64,000 nt of DNA from JACVRX01 sp963831385 (GTDB taxonomy: Bacteria; Actinomycetota; Actinomycetes; Jiangellales; Jiangellaceae): NCBI GenBank assembly GCA_963831385.1, contig CAWHPW010000021.1:81704-145703 (forward strand). The letters are read 5' to 3'. The position numbers were made by a program, and so were the translations under genes. Below the pieces are notes generated by a model. The model saw only the letters and a program-made list of their open reading frames with translations. It was not told the DNA's origin and did not search any database. Positions 38,174 to 47,176 of the stretch are shown here, piece after piece. Position 1 is the stretch's first letter. Each line of letters opens with the position of its first letter.

Positions 38174-38587
38174 ATGAACTCGCACGTCAGCTCGATCCTG
38201 CTTGGCGTCAATGACATGGAGCGATCCAAGCGCTTCTATTCGGAAGGGCTGGGCTGGAAGGTCCAGAACGACTACAAGATCTCCGTGTTCTTCGTTCCAC
38301 ACGGCGGTTCGCTGGTCGGCTTCTACGGCCGCGACGGGCTCGCCGACATGGTGGGCGCGAGTCCCGACGGCAGCGGCTTCAGTGGCGTCGTCTTCAATTA
38401 CGTCGTGCGCAGCGAGGACCGCGTCGACGATGTTCTGGACGAGGCCAAGAAGGCCGGCGGGAAGATCCTCAAGCCCGCGGCGAAGCTGCAGTGGGGCGGG
38501 TACGGCGGATCCTTCGCCGACCCGGATGGCTACATCTGGAACATCGGCTACAGCGCCGCAGGAAAGGATCAGCCCTACGCCGAGTAG
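38174..38587 (+). CDS. VOC-family glyoxalase-like protein
   Basis: This protein has 137 residues: MNSHVSSILLGVNDMERSKR, FYSEGLGWKVQNDYKISVFF, VVRSEDRVDDVLDEAKKAGG and FADPDGYIWNIGYSAAGKD. It has complete two-module VOC architecture of the glyoxalase/bleomycin resistance type, often annotated as a lactoylglutathione-lyase-related protein. A GAGAGGA site precedes the ATG. The codon choice is less GC-rich than that of the neighbours (AAG/AAC/ATC in a row), which could reflect separate acquisition. The substrate is unknown. Confidence 0.85.
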   Translation: MNSHVSSILLGVNDMERSKRFYSEGLGWKVQNDYKISVFFVPHGGSLVGFYGRDGLADMVGASPDGSGFSGVVFNYVVRSEDRVDDVLDEAKKAGGKILKPAAKLQWGGYGGSFADPDGYIWNIGYSAAGKDQPYAE

Positions 38588-39061
38588 CGAGGGACCGATG
38601 ACGCACACACTCGCAGGCCGACAAGCACCGCAAGCGGCCGCGATAGGTGCGATCCGGAGTTCCTCAGCCCGCGCCGGAGGCCGTGCACCTCCGGCGCGGA
38701 CCGCGTCCGCAGTCAACTCTTCGTCGGAATCCATGTGCGCTGGCGAACACTGGGCGCGGCTGGGCTGGGCACGTCGCGTGGGCGGTGTTTGGTGCGCAGG
38801 GTGGACGTGCCGCCCGGGCGGTAACGGGATCCCTGCCTACGGGTTGCATCGGGCCGACCTGCTGCACGTGGTGGCAGACGCGGCCAGCGATGCCGACCTG
38901 CGGACCGGGCAGCGGTCACCGTGATGGTCAGCACGACTGGAGTGGCGAGTTCGCCAACCAACGGATCGCCGAACTGGCCAGCAGGTACCCGACCGGCGGT
39001 GCCTGACCCACCGCATCGACAATTGGCATCGAGCATGCGCCGGGCATGTGCGGGAGGACCG
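38588..39061. other. 474-bp stretch without a supported gene
   Basis: Long open frames exist here on both strands but they are arginine/proline-rich shadow frames with no recognisable segment. I see no hairpin or repeat. The right end carries the GGAGG ribosome-binding site of the globin gene. Confidence 0.4.
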
Positions 39062-39844
39062 ATGACTTGGATGCCGCCGCCCGGTGCTCCGCGCGTGCCG
39101 ACGGTCTTCGAATGGGCCGGAGGTACGGAGGCGTTCTCCCGGCTGACCCGGATCTTCTACGGCCACGTCAAGACCGACCCGATCCTCGCTCTGGTGTTCG
39201 CTGAGATGACCCCCGAGCATCCCGAGTGGGTTGCGCGGTGGTTGGGGGAGGTATTCGGCGGGCCGGCAAGCTATACGCAACAGCGGGGTGGGTATCGGCA
39301 CATGCTTTCCCGGCACCTGGGTCGGGCGCTGACCGAGCAGCAGCGGGCCCGATGGGTGCGGCTGATGGGCGAAGCCGCCGACGAGGCGGGCCTGCCGACC
39401 GATCCCGAGTTCCGCTCCGCGTTTGTCTCCTACATGGAGTGGGGGTCACGGATCGCGCTGGCGAACAGCCAGCCAGGAGCCCAACCGCCGCCGCGCATGC
39501 CGGTGCCGCACTGGGACTGGGGCACGGCCGGCCCGCCGCCAAGCGTCAGTCTGGGCTCGGGCCCACCGCCGCCCGCTCCCCCGCAACCGTCCGCCGCGAG
39601 CCAGGCGCCGGGGTCGCCGACCTATCCGCCAAGTTTCGAGCGGGACATCCGACCGCTGTTCACCGACCGGGATAGGACCGCGATGCGCTGGGCGTTCGAC
39701 CTCGGGGACATGGACGCGGTCCGCCAGCACGCTGATGCCATCCTGGACCAGCTGGCTTCTGGGCGGATGCCCTGCTATGGCGCCTGGCCTGACGAGCAGG
39801 TGGCCCTGTTCCGCCGATGGGTGGAGACCAGCAAGCTCGACTAA
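39062..39844 (+). CDS. Truncated haemoglobin with C-terminal extension
   Basis: This protein has 260 residues. Residues about 12-135 form a 2/2 globin: FEWAGGTEAFSRLTRIFYGH, VKTDPILALVF and the proximal-His region QRGGYRHMLSRHLGRALTE followed by QQRARWVRLM. A proline-rich linker (residues about 140-190) leads to a second conserved module FERDIRPLFTDRDRTAMRWA with FDLGDMDAVRQHADAIL and MPCYGAWPDEQVALFRRWVE. I do not know a function for that module. A role in O2/NO chemistry is inferred from the globin. GGAGG precedes ATG 39062; the upstream open frame is not homologous. Confidence 0.8.
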   Translation: MTWMPPPGAPRVPTVFEWAGGTEAFSRLTRIFYGHVKTDPILALVFAEMTPEHPEWVARWLGEVFGGPASYTQQRGGYRHMLSRHLGRALTEQQRARWVRLMGEAADEAGLPTDPEFRSAFVSYMEWGSRIALANSQPGAQPPPRMPVPHWDWGTAGPPPSVSLGSGPPPPAPPQPSAASQAPGSPTYPPSFERDIRPLFTDRDRTAMRWAFDLGDMDAVRQHADAILDQLASGRMPCYGAWPDEQVALFRRWVETSKLD

Positions 39845-40062
39845 AGAACACCTCGTCCAGTGGCCCCAGCGCGTTGCTGCGCCCAGGGCTCTCAGAACCG
39901 GCCGAGCCCGCCTTCCAGGCAACCGGCTCAGGCAAGCCCTTGAGGCCGTCCAACCTCATGAGGGCAACCGCCGGCCACCGGCGCATCGGCGGCCGGGCGC
40001 GCCCCTGCCCAGCGCCTCCGGGCACCGGTGGCCCCGGTTGGCCGACCAGTTCCGTTCTACCC

Positions 40063-41421
40063 CTATCTCTTAGTGACGTGTGTCAGGTTGCGGCGCGTCG
40101 CCGCCGGTCTGCGGTGCCGCGTAGGTAGCCCGCGAGCCCGAGGATGAGGAACGCATCGACCGTGTGCAGGCTTGCGGTCCATCACCATGCGGAAGTCGCG
40201 GGTGAACGGCCCGTCCCGGTCGATGGCCGTCGGTGCCGGTGAACCATAGCTGATCAGGTCGAGGTCGCCCGGGGACGAGCCATTCGATGCCGGTGGCCCG
40301 TCGCCGAACACCATCCGGACGTTCTCGCCGAGCCCGGACAGTGTCACCGCCTGCCCGCCGGCCGGCATCGCGAACGTAACGTTATAGCGACCCCCCGCGG
40401 CCAGCAGGAGCGACTTGTTGGTCACCTCGGTCGGTCCCACCACGTCCGTCCCGTCGATCGCAACGAGTTTGTACGGCACACCGGCGATTCTGTAGCGATG
40501 CGGAACGTTGTCGGTATTGACCAACCGCAGCCGCACCGGTGTGCCGGGAGCGACCTTGTGCCGCTCCACCCGCGTCGCAGCTTCCCAGCGGCCGCCAGGT
40601 GCGAAGCCGTCCGGCGGCCGCCAGCTGTGGTCCACCACGGTGAGGTCCGTAGCGTCCCCGGGCTGGGCCGCCTCCCTCGGAAGCACGACGAACGCGCCGA
40701 AGAGCCCATGGTCGATCTGAACGGCCGAGGTCTGGTGGGAGTGGTACCAGAACGTGCCGGTCTGCTCGACTCGGAACCGGTACGTATAGCTCTCGCCGTC
40801 GGCCACGGCGTCCTGGGTGACGCCGGCGACACCGTCTTCGGCGTTCGGCACGTTCACCCCGTGCCAGTGGATCGTCAGCCCATCCTCGATACCGGCGTTT
40901 CGAACAGTCACTTCGACCAGATCGCCTTGGTGCGCCTCCAGCTGCGGGCCCGGAATCGACCCGTTGAATGCGAAGCCGCGCACGGCTCGACCGCTGGCCG
41001 TGGTGACGTCCTTCTGGCTCGCCGTGAGCGTGTAGCGCACGTCGGGCTCACCGGTTCGCGGACCGGTGAGGTCGGTTACCGACATCGACCCTGAATGGTC
41101 GTGGTCGCCTTGCTCGCCATACGGAGCGCCGCCGGTATCCGTGACGGCGTAGTTGGCGAGGTCGTAGCGTCCTGGCAACCGGCTACTCCACCACGCTGCA
41201 CCGATCCCGGCGACGAGCGCGAGTGCCGGCACTGCAACGGCCACCGGACGAACCACCGGCCGGGCCGTCGGGGAAACGCCGGTGCCGGTAATCGCCAGCC
41301 AGCCCAGCGGAGGACCAAGAATCGCGAGCGCAGTGAGCCACGCGGCGGTCGCCGGGCTCGGCAACAGCAGGCCGTCGACGACTGCAAGAAAGGCTGCACC
41401 GGCGGCGGCCGCGGCACTCAT
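40063..41421 (-). CDS. Membrane-anchored multicopper oxidase lacking the last cupredoxin domain
   Basis: N-terminal membrane helices (residues about 5-85) precede two cupredoxin domains. Copper ligands are present in LTIHWHGVNVPNAEDG and TFWYHSHQTSAVQIDHGLFG. The third domain, which normally carries the HxxHxH and HCH motifs with the type 1 copper ligands, is absent. After RDFRMVMDRK the sequence runs directly to the end, or by a one-base shift to a membrane-like VDAFLILGLAGYLRGTADRR tail with an earlier stop. It is probably a deletion derivative and may be inactive. The ATG at 41421 overlaps the stop of the upstream gene. Confidence 0.75.
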   Translation of the reverse strand: MSAAAAAGAAFLAVVDGLLLPSPATAAWLTALAILGPPLGWLAITGTGVSPTARPVVRPVAVAVPALALVAGIGAAWWSSRLPGRYDLANYAVTDTGGAPYGEQGDHDHSGSMSVTDLTGPRTGEPDVRYTLTASQKDVTTASGRAVRGFAFNGSIPGPQLEAHQGDLVEVTVRNAGIEDGLTIHWHGVNVPNAEDGVAGVTQDAVADGESYTYRFRVEQTGTFWYHSHQTSAVQIDHGLFGAFVVLPREAAQPGDATDLTVVDHSWRPPDGFAPGGRWEAATRVERHKVAPGTPVRLRLVNTDNVPHRYRIAGVPYKLVAIDGTDVVGPTEVTNKSLLLAAGGRYNVTFAMPAGGQAVTLSGLGENVRMVFGDGPPASNGSSPGDLDLISYGSPAPTAIDRDGPFTRDFRMVMDRKPAHGRCVPHPRARGLPTRHRRPAATRRNLTHVTKR

Positions 41422-41735
41422 GACAACTGCCGCGCCTGCCCTCGCGCCAACATGAGCGGTGACCGCATCGCGACCAGCAACGCTCCGGCAACTGGGATCG
41501 CGACCATCGGTAGTTGGTAGGTGAGCTGGCGGGACGCGAACTCCCATCCATAGCGGGCAAGCAGCACGCCGATCACGAGCCGCAGTGCGAGGAGCGCCAG
41601 CGCCACCGCGAGGAAGAGTCGGATCCGGCCCGTCACTGGATGGCCAGTCAATGCGCCATGCAGCGGTGCGCCGACCGCCGCAGCGACGAGGACGGCTACC
41701 GCAAGGTCGGTATAGAAGAGGGCCGAGTAATCCAC
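41418..41735 (-). CDS. Small membrane protein upstream of multicopper oxidase
   Basis: This 105-residue protein has three hydrophobic helices (residues about 8-28, 39-60 and 75-92). I see no cofactor motif. It is translationally coupled to the multicopper oxidase (ATGA) and so is likely part of the same membrane system. The function is unknown. Confidence 0.65.
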   Translation of the reverse strand: MDYSALFYTDLAVAVLVAAAVGAPLHGALTGHPVTGRIRLFLAVALALLALRLVIGVLLARYGWEFASRQLTYQLPMVAIPVAGALLVAMRSPLMLARGQARQLS

Positions 41736-42092
41736 AACGAGGCCACGCTGCCAGCGCCTGCGAACCCGGTCAACGACGGCGCAACAGCATCAGAAGACGA
41801 CCACGGTGGTAGGGGCCGATGGAGCCCCCGTGTCCCGAGCCGATACGAATCGCTGCCGTGCCACTAACGGGGATTCGCATCTCGATGTCGACTGCGCCCG
41901 CGCCAGGCAGCGATTAACCCGCCTTGTGCGGTTTTGAGTTGCCCTCAGTTTGCGCGTGAGGATCGACATGCGAATCGCTGCAGCATAACCGCTGCTAATC
42001 GCATTCGATCTTCGGGACGTCGACAAGCGCCTCGAGGTACTGCAGCTAGAACGGCGGCGTTGCGCGTTGGGAGCGGAAGGTGCTACGACCGA
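41736..42092. other. 357-bp intergenic region
   Basis: This is a head-to-tail spacer between the SRPBCC gene (stop 42093) and the small membrane-protein gene (start 41735), both on the minus strand. The middle (about 41930) is locally AT-richer with a weak AACCCGC/GCGGTTTT fold. I see no gene, strong hairpin or repeat. Confidence 0.4.
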
Positions 42093-42718
42093 TCAGTCCT
42101 TCTTGTCGAGGTCCGGGACGTAGAAGGCGACGGCGGCCTCGAGCGCCGCGGCCGCCTCGTCCTCGGGTGCGCCGAACGCGCGGTGCGCTTCGGCCCAGGC
42201 GTGGCCGCTGCGGGTGATGAACTTGCGCATTGTCTGGTCCTTCTCCGCGCCGTCTCGCGGGACCTCACGCCCGGCGAGGTGCTCGCGCAGGCCGAGCAGG
42301 CCCAGATCCCAGCCGATGCCGGTGGCGCCCGGGCCGTACATCTTAAAGAAGTCCTCCGGGACCTCGCCGACGTGCTCGAGCTCCAGGACCGTCCCTTCGC
42401 CGGACGGGGTGAGCCGGACCTCCAGCTCGCTGAGGCCGGTCGGTTCGCCGTAGATCCAGGTGACCTTGAACTGCTTCGGCGGGTCGCAGGCGAGGATCTC
42501 GCCGCCCGCGTTGCCCTCGAGCTGATAGTGACCACCCAGCTGCAGGTCACCGGTCACCGGCAGGAACCAGCGCTCGAGCCGTTCGGCGTCGGTGAGGGCG
42601 TCCCAGACGTCCTCGACGCGCGCGTCGTAGCTGCGCCGCAGCAGGACGGTGCGGCCGCTCGCCGGACTGTGCCGAGCTCGCGGTGGACGGCGTTGATCTG
42701 GCTGAGGATGTCGCTCAT
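42093..42718 (-). CDS. SRPBCC/AHSA1-domain protein, frameshifted near the start
   Basis: The protein has about 208 residues once one missing base near 42660 is restored. It starts MSDILSQINAVHRELGTV, then TVLLRRSYDARVEDVWDALT, DAERLERWFLPVTGDL, LEHVGEVPEDFFKMYGPGAT and GIGWDLGLLGL, the usual AHSA1-like ligand-binding fold. Its ATG overlaps the ArsR stop (ATGA). ArsR-SRPBCC gene pairs are common in actinomycetes, and the regulator presumably controls both. Confidence 0.82.
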
Positions 42719-43093
42719 CGCTGCGTGCCTCGCTTCGTTGCTTGTTCCGCGTCTGGTGCACTGGCTGCTGCGCGATCCGCCTGCCGCGCGCCAGCTCGGT
42801 GCCAGTGCGTCCAGCCGCTGGTCCAGAACCGGCGGAACTGCTCCAGCCACACGTCGACCTCCTGCAGGGGCGCCGGGTCGACGGCGTACAGCCGGCGGGT
42901 GCCCTCGGCCCGGACGGTGGCGAACCCGCTGTCCCGCAACACCCGCAGGTGCTGCGAGACGGCCGGCTGGGAGATGCCGAACTCGGCGCGGATCGACCGC
43001 GGTCACAGCACCCGAGGTCAGCTCGCCTTCGTCGGCCAGCAGTTCCAGGATCCGGCGCCGAACGGGGTCACCGAGTACGTCGAACGCGTGCAC
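42715..43093 (-). CDS. ArsR-family winged-helix regulator, frameshifted
   Basis: The protein has about 125 residues. It starts MHAFDVLGDPVRRRILELLA, then DEGELTSGAVTAV. An extra base near 42998 interrupts the frame before IRAEFGISQPAVSQHLRVLR (recognition helix) and DSGFATVRAEGTRRLYAVDP. No metal-binding Cys pair of the classical ArsR type is visible, so it is of the SdpR/autorepressor type paired with SRPBCC proteins. It is translationally coupled to the SRPBCC gene. Confidence 0.82.
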
Positions 43094-43253
43094 GCAACCG
43101 AGAATACCAGTAGTAGTTTATATAAGTCAACTCCGATATTTAGCTTCCGGCAGGAGGATGCCGTGTTCCCCTGTGAGTCCGGTAGACGTCGGTCCTGGAT
43201 GCGGCCGACGAGGACGCTAAATCACACGCCTGTCGGGCAGCATCTAGGTGAGA

Positions 43254-43320
43254 AGCGGGATCCCAGGATCGGGGTTGAGTCCAGGGGATCCCAGGATCGG
43301 CTGAGTCCAGGGATCCCGCT
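43254..43320. repeat. Tandem GGGATCCCAGGATCGG repeats bounded by inverted arms
   Basis: Two near-identical units (43257-43284 and 43285-43310) begin GGGATCCCAGGATCGG and end TGAGTCCAG; a third partial GGGATCCC follows. The whole block is enclosed by an 11-bp perfect inverted repeat, AGCGGGATCCC (43254-43264) and GGGATCCCGCT (43310-43320). It resembles a repetitive extragenic palindromic element and could fold strongly in RNA. Confidence 0.65.
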
Positions 43321-43480
43321 GTCTTTCGCCGCGCTGACCACGCAGCCACGCAACGCGCGACCACAAATGTCGCGGTGAAGGCTGACCGCTGGCGATGCCG
43401 CCAACCGGCAGCGGCGTCACGATGGTGCGGCATACCGCCAGCGTGCCAGGGGGCTATACCGCCGCCGTGGCCGCACGAAA

Positions 43481-43519
43481 GCGGCCCGCACCTACGACGG
43501 GGAATCCGGTGCGGGCCGC
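43481..43519 (-). terminator. Hairpin terminator downstream of F420-dependent gene
   Basis: GCGGCCCGCACC (43481-43492) pairs perfectly with GGTGCGGGCCGC (43508-43519) around a 15-nt loop. It begins 2 nt after the stop of the gene ending at 43522, in the right place to end that transcript. Confidence 0.65.
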
Positions 43520-43521
43520 CC

Positions 43522-44007
43522 TCAGGGCTCTCGGGTCAGCCGCACGATCGGAATCTCGCGATCGGTCTTGTCTTGGTAGGTGCCATAGCGAGGAGAGATT
43601 GACGCGATACGAGCGAGTGCCTCAGTCCGCTCCGGCTCTTCCAGTGACTCACCGCGAACCTTGAACCGCTCTTTTCCGACTTCCAACCAGATGTCGTCGG
43701 GGTTCTTTGCCATGTTGAGCAACCAGGCTGGGTGGCGTGCGGCTCCGGCGAGGGAGGCGACGACCAGCCACGAGTTCTCTCTGTCCGGAAAGCCCCCGAC
43801 CGGGGTTGTCCGGGTCAGCCCCGTCTTCGCTCCACGCGTGGTGAGAAGGACTACCGGGAACCCCATCCTCGAGCTGAGACGCTGCCCGCCGGAGCGGCGA
43901 TACGTCCTGACCTGCAGCTTGCCCATGAGCTTGAACAGCGCCGCAAGCGGACCGCGATTCGGCACCCGCGCCCCACGAGTGCCGGCGGGGCTCACCCGAA
44001 TCGTCAC
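43522..44007 (-). CDS. Deazaflavin (F420)-dependent nitroreductase family protein
   Basis: This protein of about 161 residues belongs to the DDN/F420H2-dependent family: LAALFKLMGKLQVRTYRRSG, PVVLLTTRGAKTGLTRTTPV, WLVVASLAGAARHPAWLLNM and NPDDIWLEVGKERFKVRGES. Family members reduce diverse substrates with F420H2. The GTG at 44007 was chosen at the homology start, with a weak GGGGGCA site; the upstream frame is a shadow of the next gene. It follows a PPOX-type F420 gene by 37 nt, so the two are probably one operon. Confidence 0.85.
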   Translation of the reverse strand: MTIRVSPAGTRGARVPNRGPLAALFKLMGKLQVRTYRRSGGQRLSSRMGFPVVLLTTRGAKTGLTRTTPVGGFPDRENSWLVVASLAGAARHPAWLLNMAKNPDDIWLEVGKERFKVRGESLEEPERTEALARIASISPRYGTYQDKTDREIPIVRLTREP

Positions 44008-44044
44008 GCCAGTTGCCCCCAGATCGCCGCGCGAGCCTGCACGT

Positions 44045-44467
44045 TCATGGCGTGCCGACCGAGCGGGCGCTGCGTCCAGCCGCCGAGAACCCCGACCCCT
44101 CGATCGCCCAGCTGGCGATCCGCTGCGGCAGGATGCGAATCCAGGCAGAGTCCCAGCCGCTGCCGAATCGCTCACCGCCCTCGTCGTGAAGCTCGGCGCG
44201 GCCGCGGACCTCCAGCCCGCGGATCGTCCAGGGATCAACGCTCACCAGATCGTCGACGACTAAAGCCACCCGCGGGTTGGCCTGCAGGTCGCGCCACTTC
44301 TTCGAGCGGCTCAACGCATGACCGCCTACCTCGATCGCCTCCGCCTCGGCGTCGAGCCGAAAGCCGACCGGAACCACGTGCGGCGAGCCGTCGGAGCCGA
44401 CCGTTGCAAGCCGGCCAAGCCGCTGCCCACCCAGGAACTCGATCTCCTTCTCGGTGAACGGACTCAT
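44045..44467 (-). CDS. PPOX-class F420-dependent enzyme
   Basis: This protein of 140 residues has a split-barrel flavin/F420-binding fold: FTEKEIEFLGGQRLGRLATV, GSDGSPHVVPVGFRLDAEAE, LQANPRVALVVDDLVSVDPW and IRGLEVRGRAELHDEG. It resembles the Rv1155/PPOX group, which uses F420 or FMN. The terminal RIASWAIEGSGF motif is typical. It is co-transcribed with the DDN-type gene downstream. Confidence 0.85.
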   Translation of the reverse strand: MSPFTEKEIEFLGGQRLGRLATVGSDGSPHVVPVGFRLDAEAEAIEVGGHALSRSKKWRDLQANPRVALVVDDLVSVDPWTIRGLEVRGRAELHDEGGERFGSGWDSAWIRILPQRIASWAIEGSGFSAAGRSARSVGTP

Positions 44468-44783
44468 CGCTCATGATCGTAGGGGCGGTGGCCGGGACCG
44501 TCGAGAAGGCCGGGCGAGCGGGCTCGTGTCGCTCCGCGACCGAATCGACGAGGACCGACTACACGACGCGGCTGCCCACACACCTACGCGACGGTGCGGG
44601 CCATTCGAGGCGACGGCGATTCCCCGGCGCCAATCGAGTCGAGGCATGCGACGAGCGACGGCCGCAGCATCCAGCCATCCTCGATATCGGTCATCGCGCT
44701 CGGAATGTGCAGCTAAAGGCACCCCTTGAGTTACAACGACGGCGACCGCCCGCGGGCGGTCGCCGTCGCTGTTCGGGCGGGAC
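44468..44783. other. 316-bp intergenic region with a 32-bp perfect palindrome
   Basis: It contains no supported gene. Its only clear element is the hairpin at 44737-44768. The promoter for the two F420-type genes should lie in the left part, but I see no convincing -35/-10 pair. Confidence 0.45.
44737..44768 (-). terminator. Perfect 32-bp palindrome downstream of phoX-like gene
   Basis: CGACGGCGACCGCCCG (44737-44752) is followed directly by its reverse complement (44753-44768). It lies 15 nt past the stop of the minus-strand PhoX-like gene, consistent with an intrinsic terminator. Confidence 0.65.
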
Positions 44784-46280
44784 TTAACTTGTGGGCTTGC
44801 CGGGTGGGATCCTGAGGACGAGCAGCTGTCCGCCTTCGACCAGCTCTGGATCCGAGCTCGACGCATGGTTCTGCACGTCGATGAGGTACGTCCCGCTGCC
44901 GAGGAACGGCGCCGGGATCACCCCGGAGGCTTCCTCATTGTTGGTGAGGAAGCCGGAATTGTTGGTGAGGAAGCCGGAGCCTCCGGGGAGGAACCTGTCA
45001 GGGTCGTGCTGCGCGATGCGCGCCAGCGCGCCGTTCGACGGGTCGTACTGGTACACACCACCGAGGTAGTTGTTGCCGCCGACGTCTTCGACGAAGATCA
45101 CCTGCCCGCGCTCGTTCACCGTCAGGTTGTCGAGCATGCGTGGCCCGCCCTGCGCAACCGGCGGGCTGGCCACCTCGATCGTGGCCGTACCGCCGGCAAG
45201 AACGTTCGCCGGGTCGTCGAACTCGAGTTTCCACAGCCGCGAGATCCCTTCGAAGGATGCCGTCGTGGCGAAGTAGAAGTTGGCCGGATCCGACGGGTCC
45301 CACGAGCCGTCCTCCGGACGGTTAAGCGCCGAGACACCGGCGGCGACACTATTCGCCTGCTGCTGGGCGCCGGTCAGCCCTGACACGTCGCCGAGCGGGA
45401 CCAGGCTGAAGCGTGCGCCGCCGGGCGGCACTGTGGTTGCGTCACCCTCGGCTCCGGGGCCCGCTGCCGCCACCCCGTCGACCTTCAGGCCGTAGAGCTG
45501 TCCCCCGGTCAGGCCTGCTCTCTCGACGTCATTGCCGGTCGCCCTTTTGTCGCCGACGTACACGTAGACCTGGCCACCGCCCGAGTCGTCGAGACCGACA
45601 ACGACAGTCTTGGTACCGGCGCCCAGCTTCGCGACCGCGTTCTCCCAGCTGAACTTGCCCAGTCCGGCGAGCTCATATGCCTTGCCGGCGCCAGGTCCGG
45701 TGACGACGGTGCCGAAGGCCCGGCCCTCCGCACCGGTCTCCTCACCGCCCATGAAGATCCGCTGCTGGGTACCCAGCCCGCTGGCCGCGTCGAAGAAGGC
45801 CGCCACCTCGGGGGAGGTCGGCCGAGCACAGCCGGCCGATGGTCAGTGCCGGGTCGCCCGCGGGGACCTGCACCCATTGCCCGCCGACCTGGCGGCTGAT
45901 CGTCTTGATGAGGTCGTCGCCGTGCAGAACCTCCAGCGTCTCCTCGTCCACGACCCACTTCGACACGAACGCGCCCGTCGCGCCGTGATCGCGAGGAACA
46001 CCCAGCGTGGAGGGAATCTCGTGATGCATCAGCACGGTGAACGTGCCGTCGCCGTTGTCGAAGGCGCCGAGACCGTCCGGGATCCCGCCATGCGGTACCC
46101 CGCCACCGCGTCCCCGGTGGTGAGGATGCTCTCGGTGACGATCCCTGGACTTGTGCGGACCAAGTACGGGCCCTGCGAGCTCGACGGACCTTGCGCGGCG
46201 CCAGGGGCGGCAAGCGCAGCACCAGCCGCCAGGAGTGTGGCCAACGGGACCGAACCGATAAGGACAGCAACCCTCTTCAT
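44784..46280 (-). pseudogene. PhoX-like (DUF839) secreted phosphatase, frameshifted
   Basis: The corrected protein has about 500 residues with signal peptide MKRVAVLIGSVPLATLLAAG. DUF839 segments are FTVLMHHEIPSTLGVPRDHG, GAFVSKWVVDEETLEVLHG, RIFMGGEETGAEGRAFGTVV (metal-site Glu/Gly-rich loop), RPEDGSWDPSDPANFYFATT and PRMLDNLTVNERGQVIFVED. Two breaks lie near 46086 (one base lost) and 45814 (run of five C, one too many). The PhoX family comprises Ca/Fe-dependent alkaline phosphatases; the substrate here is unproven. A 21-bp tandem duplication encodes SGFLTNN twice. Confidence 0.78.
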
Positions 46281-46567
46281 ATGCGTTCTCCTAGCGGCAA
46301 GGCTTCGTTCGGGTACGCACTCAACGCCCGAAATCTAGACAGTGCGAATGGCCACCAGCCGTATCGCCGGTGACGGGTTGGCGAACGTCGCGACACAGCC
46401 GGACCGACCCCATGTGAAAGTCAACGCGGCGACACAACAGACCAAAGGATCCACCCGGATGCTCATTCCAAACGGACGGCGTGGGGCCAGGGCGCGCAGG
46501 CCGGGTCACCGGGCACGGAAGGGCCGCGCCCTCACCTAAGCTCGCGCGGAAGGCGTCGCGTCGCTGC

Positions 46568-46825
46568 TCACCCACACGCCGCGCCCCGGTGTCGGAGTGC
46601 ACGTAACGCCACGACCGAACCGCAAACAACTCCAAGTCCACCGGCGGCGCAGTCCGGGTTCGGGCACACGTATTGATGGTCGGCAAACGGGACCACGTAC
46701 ATCGGCGCCGGGCGGACCAACGGCGCCACCGCAAGCATCGGCTTCGGCTTGTGCCGGTCCAGCCTGAAGGTCCCTGCCCGTTTGTGCTCCTCGACCGGCT
46801 TCCCCGGGCGTCCCGTTCGCGCCAT
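46568..46825 (-). pseudogene. Probable partial small-terminase-like (terS) gene
   Basis: This 85-residue frame starts MARTGRPGKPVEEHKRAGTF followed by RLDRHKPKP, the type of basic N-terminus seen in P27-like phage small terminase subunits. The remainder (ADHQYVCPNPDCAAGG) does not match TerS and looks fused to other sequence. The start has GGGGAG upstream. Its leader (46865-46888) matches 20 of 24 bases upstream of the complete terS at 53950-54378, supporting shared ancestry. It is probably a remnant of an older phage-related insertion. Confidence 0.5.
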
Positions 46826-47109
46826 GACAGTTCTCCCCAATAATCGCCGAGATAACGCGAATTTTGACACTTTGCGTGTGACCCTTGGCCAAGGGTCATT
46901 GGGTCGTACGGGAAAAAGGGATCGTCCCGAAACGTTCGGATCGGAGAGAGATTGGACCTGGTCGCGAGCCGGTGTCTAAGCAGGTCGACCAGCGGTCGGG
47001 GCAGGGGCCAGGATCCGCTGCGACCCGGCAATCTTGGTGCGCGGATGTGGAAACCCGACCCCGAGGGCCAGGACGGTACGGCAACGTTCTGCTTCCATGA
47101 GCGGAATAC

Positions 47110-47150
47110 TTGACATCGGATACACTCCCTCGGCTACTCTAGTTCGAGTA
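47110..47150 (+). promoter_or_regulatory. padR promoter with palindromic operator over the -10 box
   Basis: TTGACA (47110-47115) and TACTCT (47135-47140) form a -35/-10 pair, with a long 19-bp spacer. The inverted repeat TACTC-N6-GAGTA (47135-47150) overlaps the -10 box and would block transcription when bound. Autorepression by PadR is inferred. Confidence 0.5.
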
Positions 47151-47176
47151 TTTCTAGATGGAGGGTGGTCGAGCAC

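Noticed and set aside
37763..38734. 323-codon minus-strand open frame
   Set aside because: It runs antisense through the clear VOC gene at 38174-38587, has no recognisable domain, and its composition is that of a shadow frame.
44938..44979. 21-bp tandem duplication in the PhoX-like gene (SGFLTNN twice)
   Set aside because: It is a simple in-frame slippage duplication in a loop; it is noted in the gene entry but not interesting alone.
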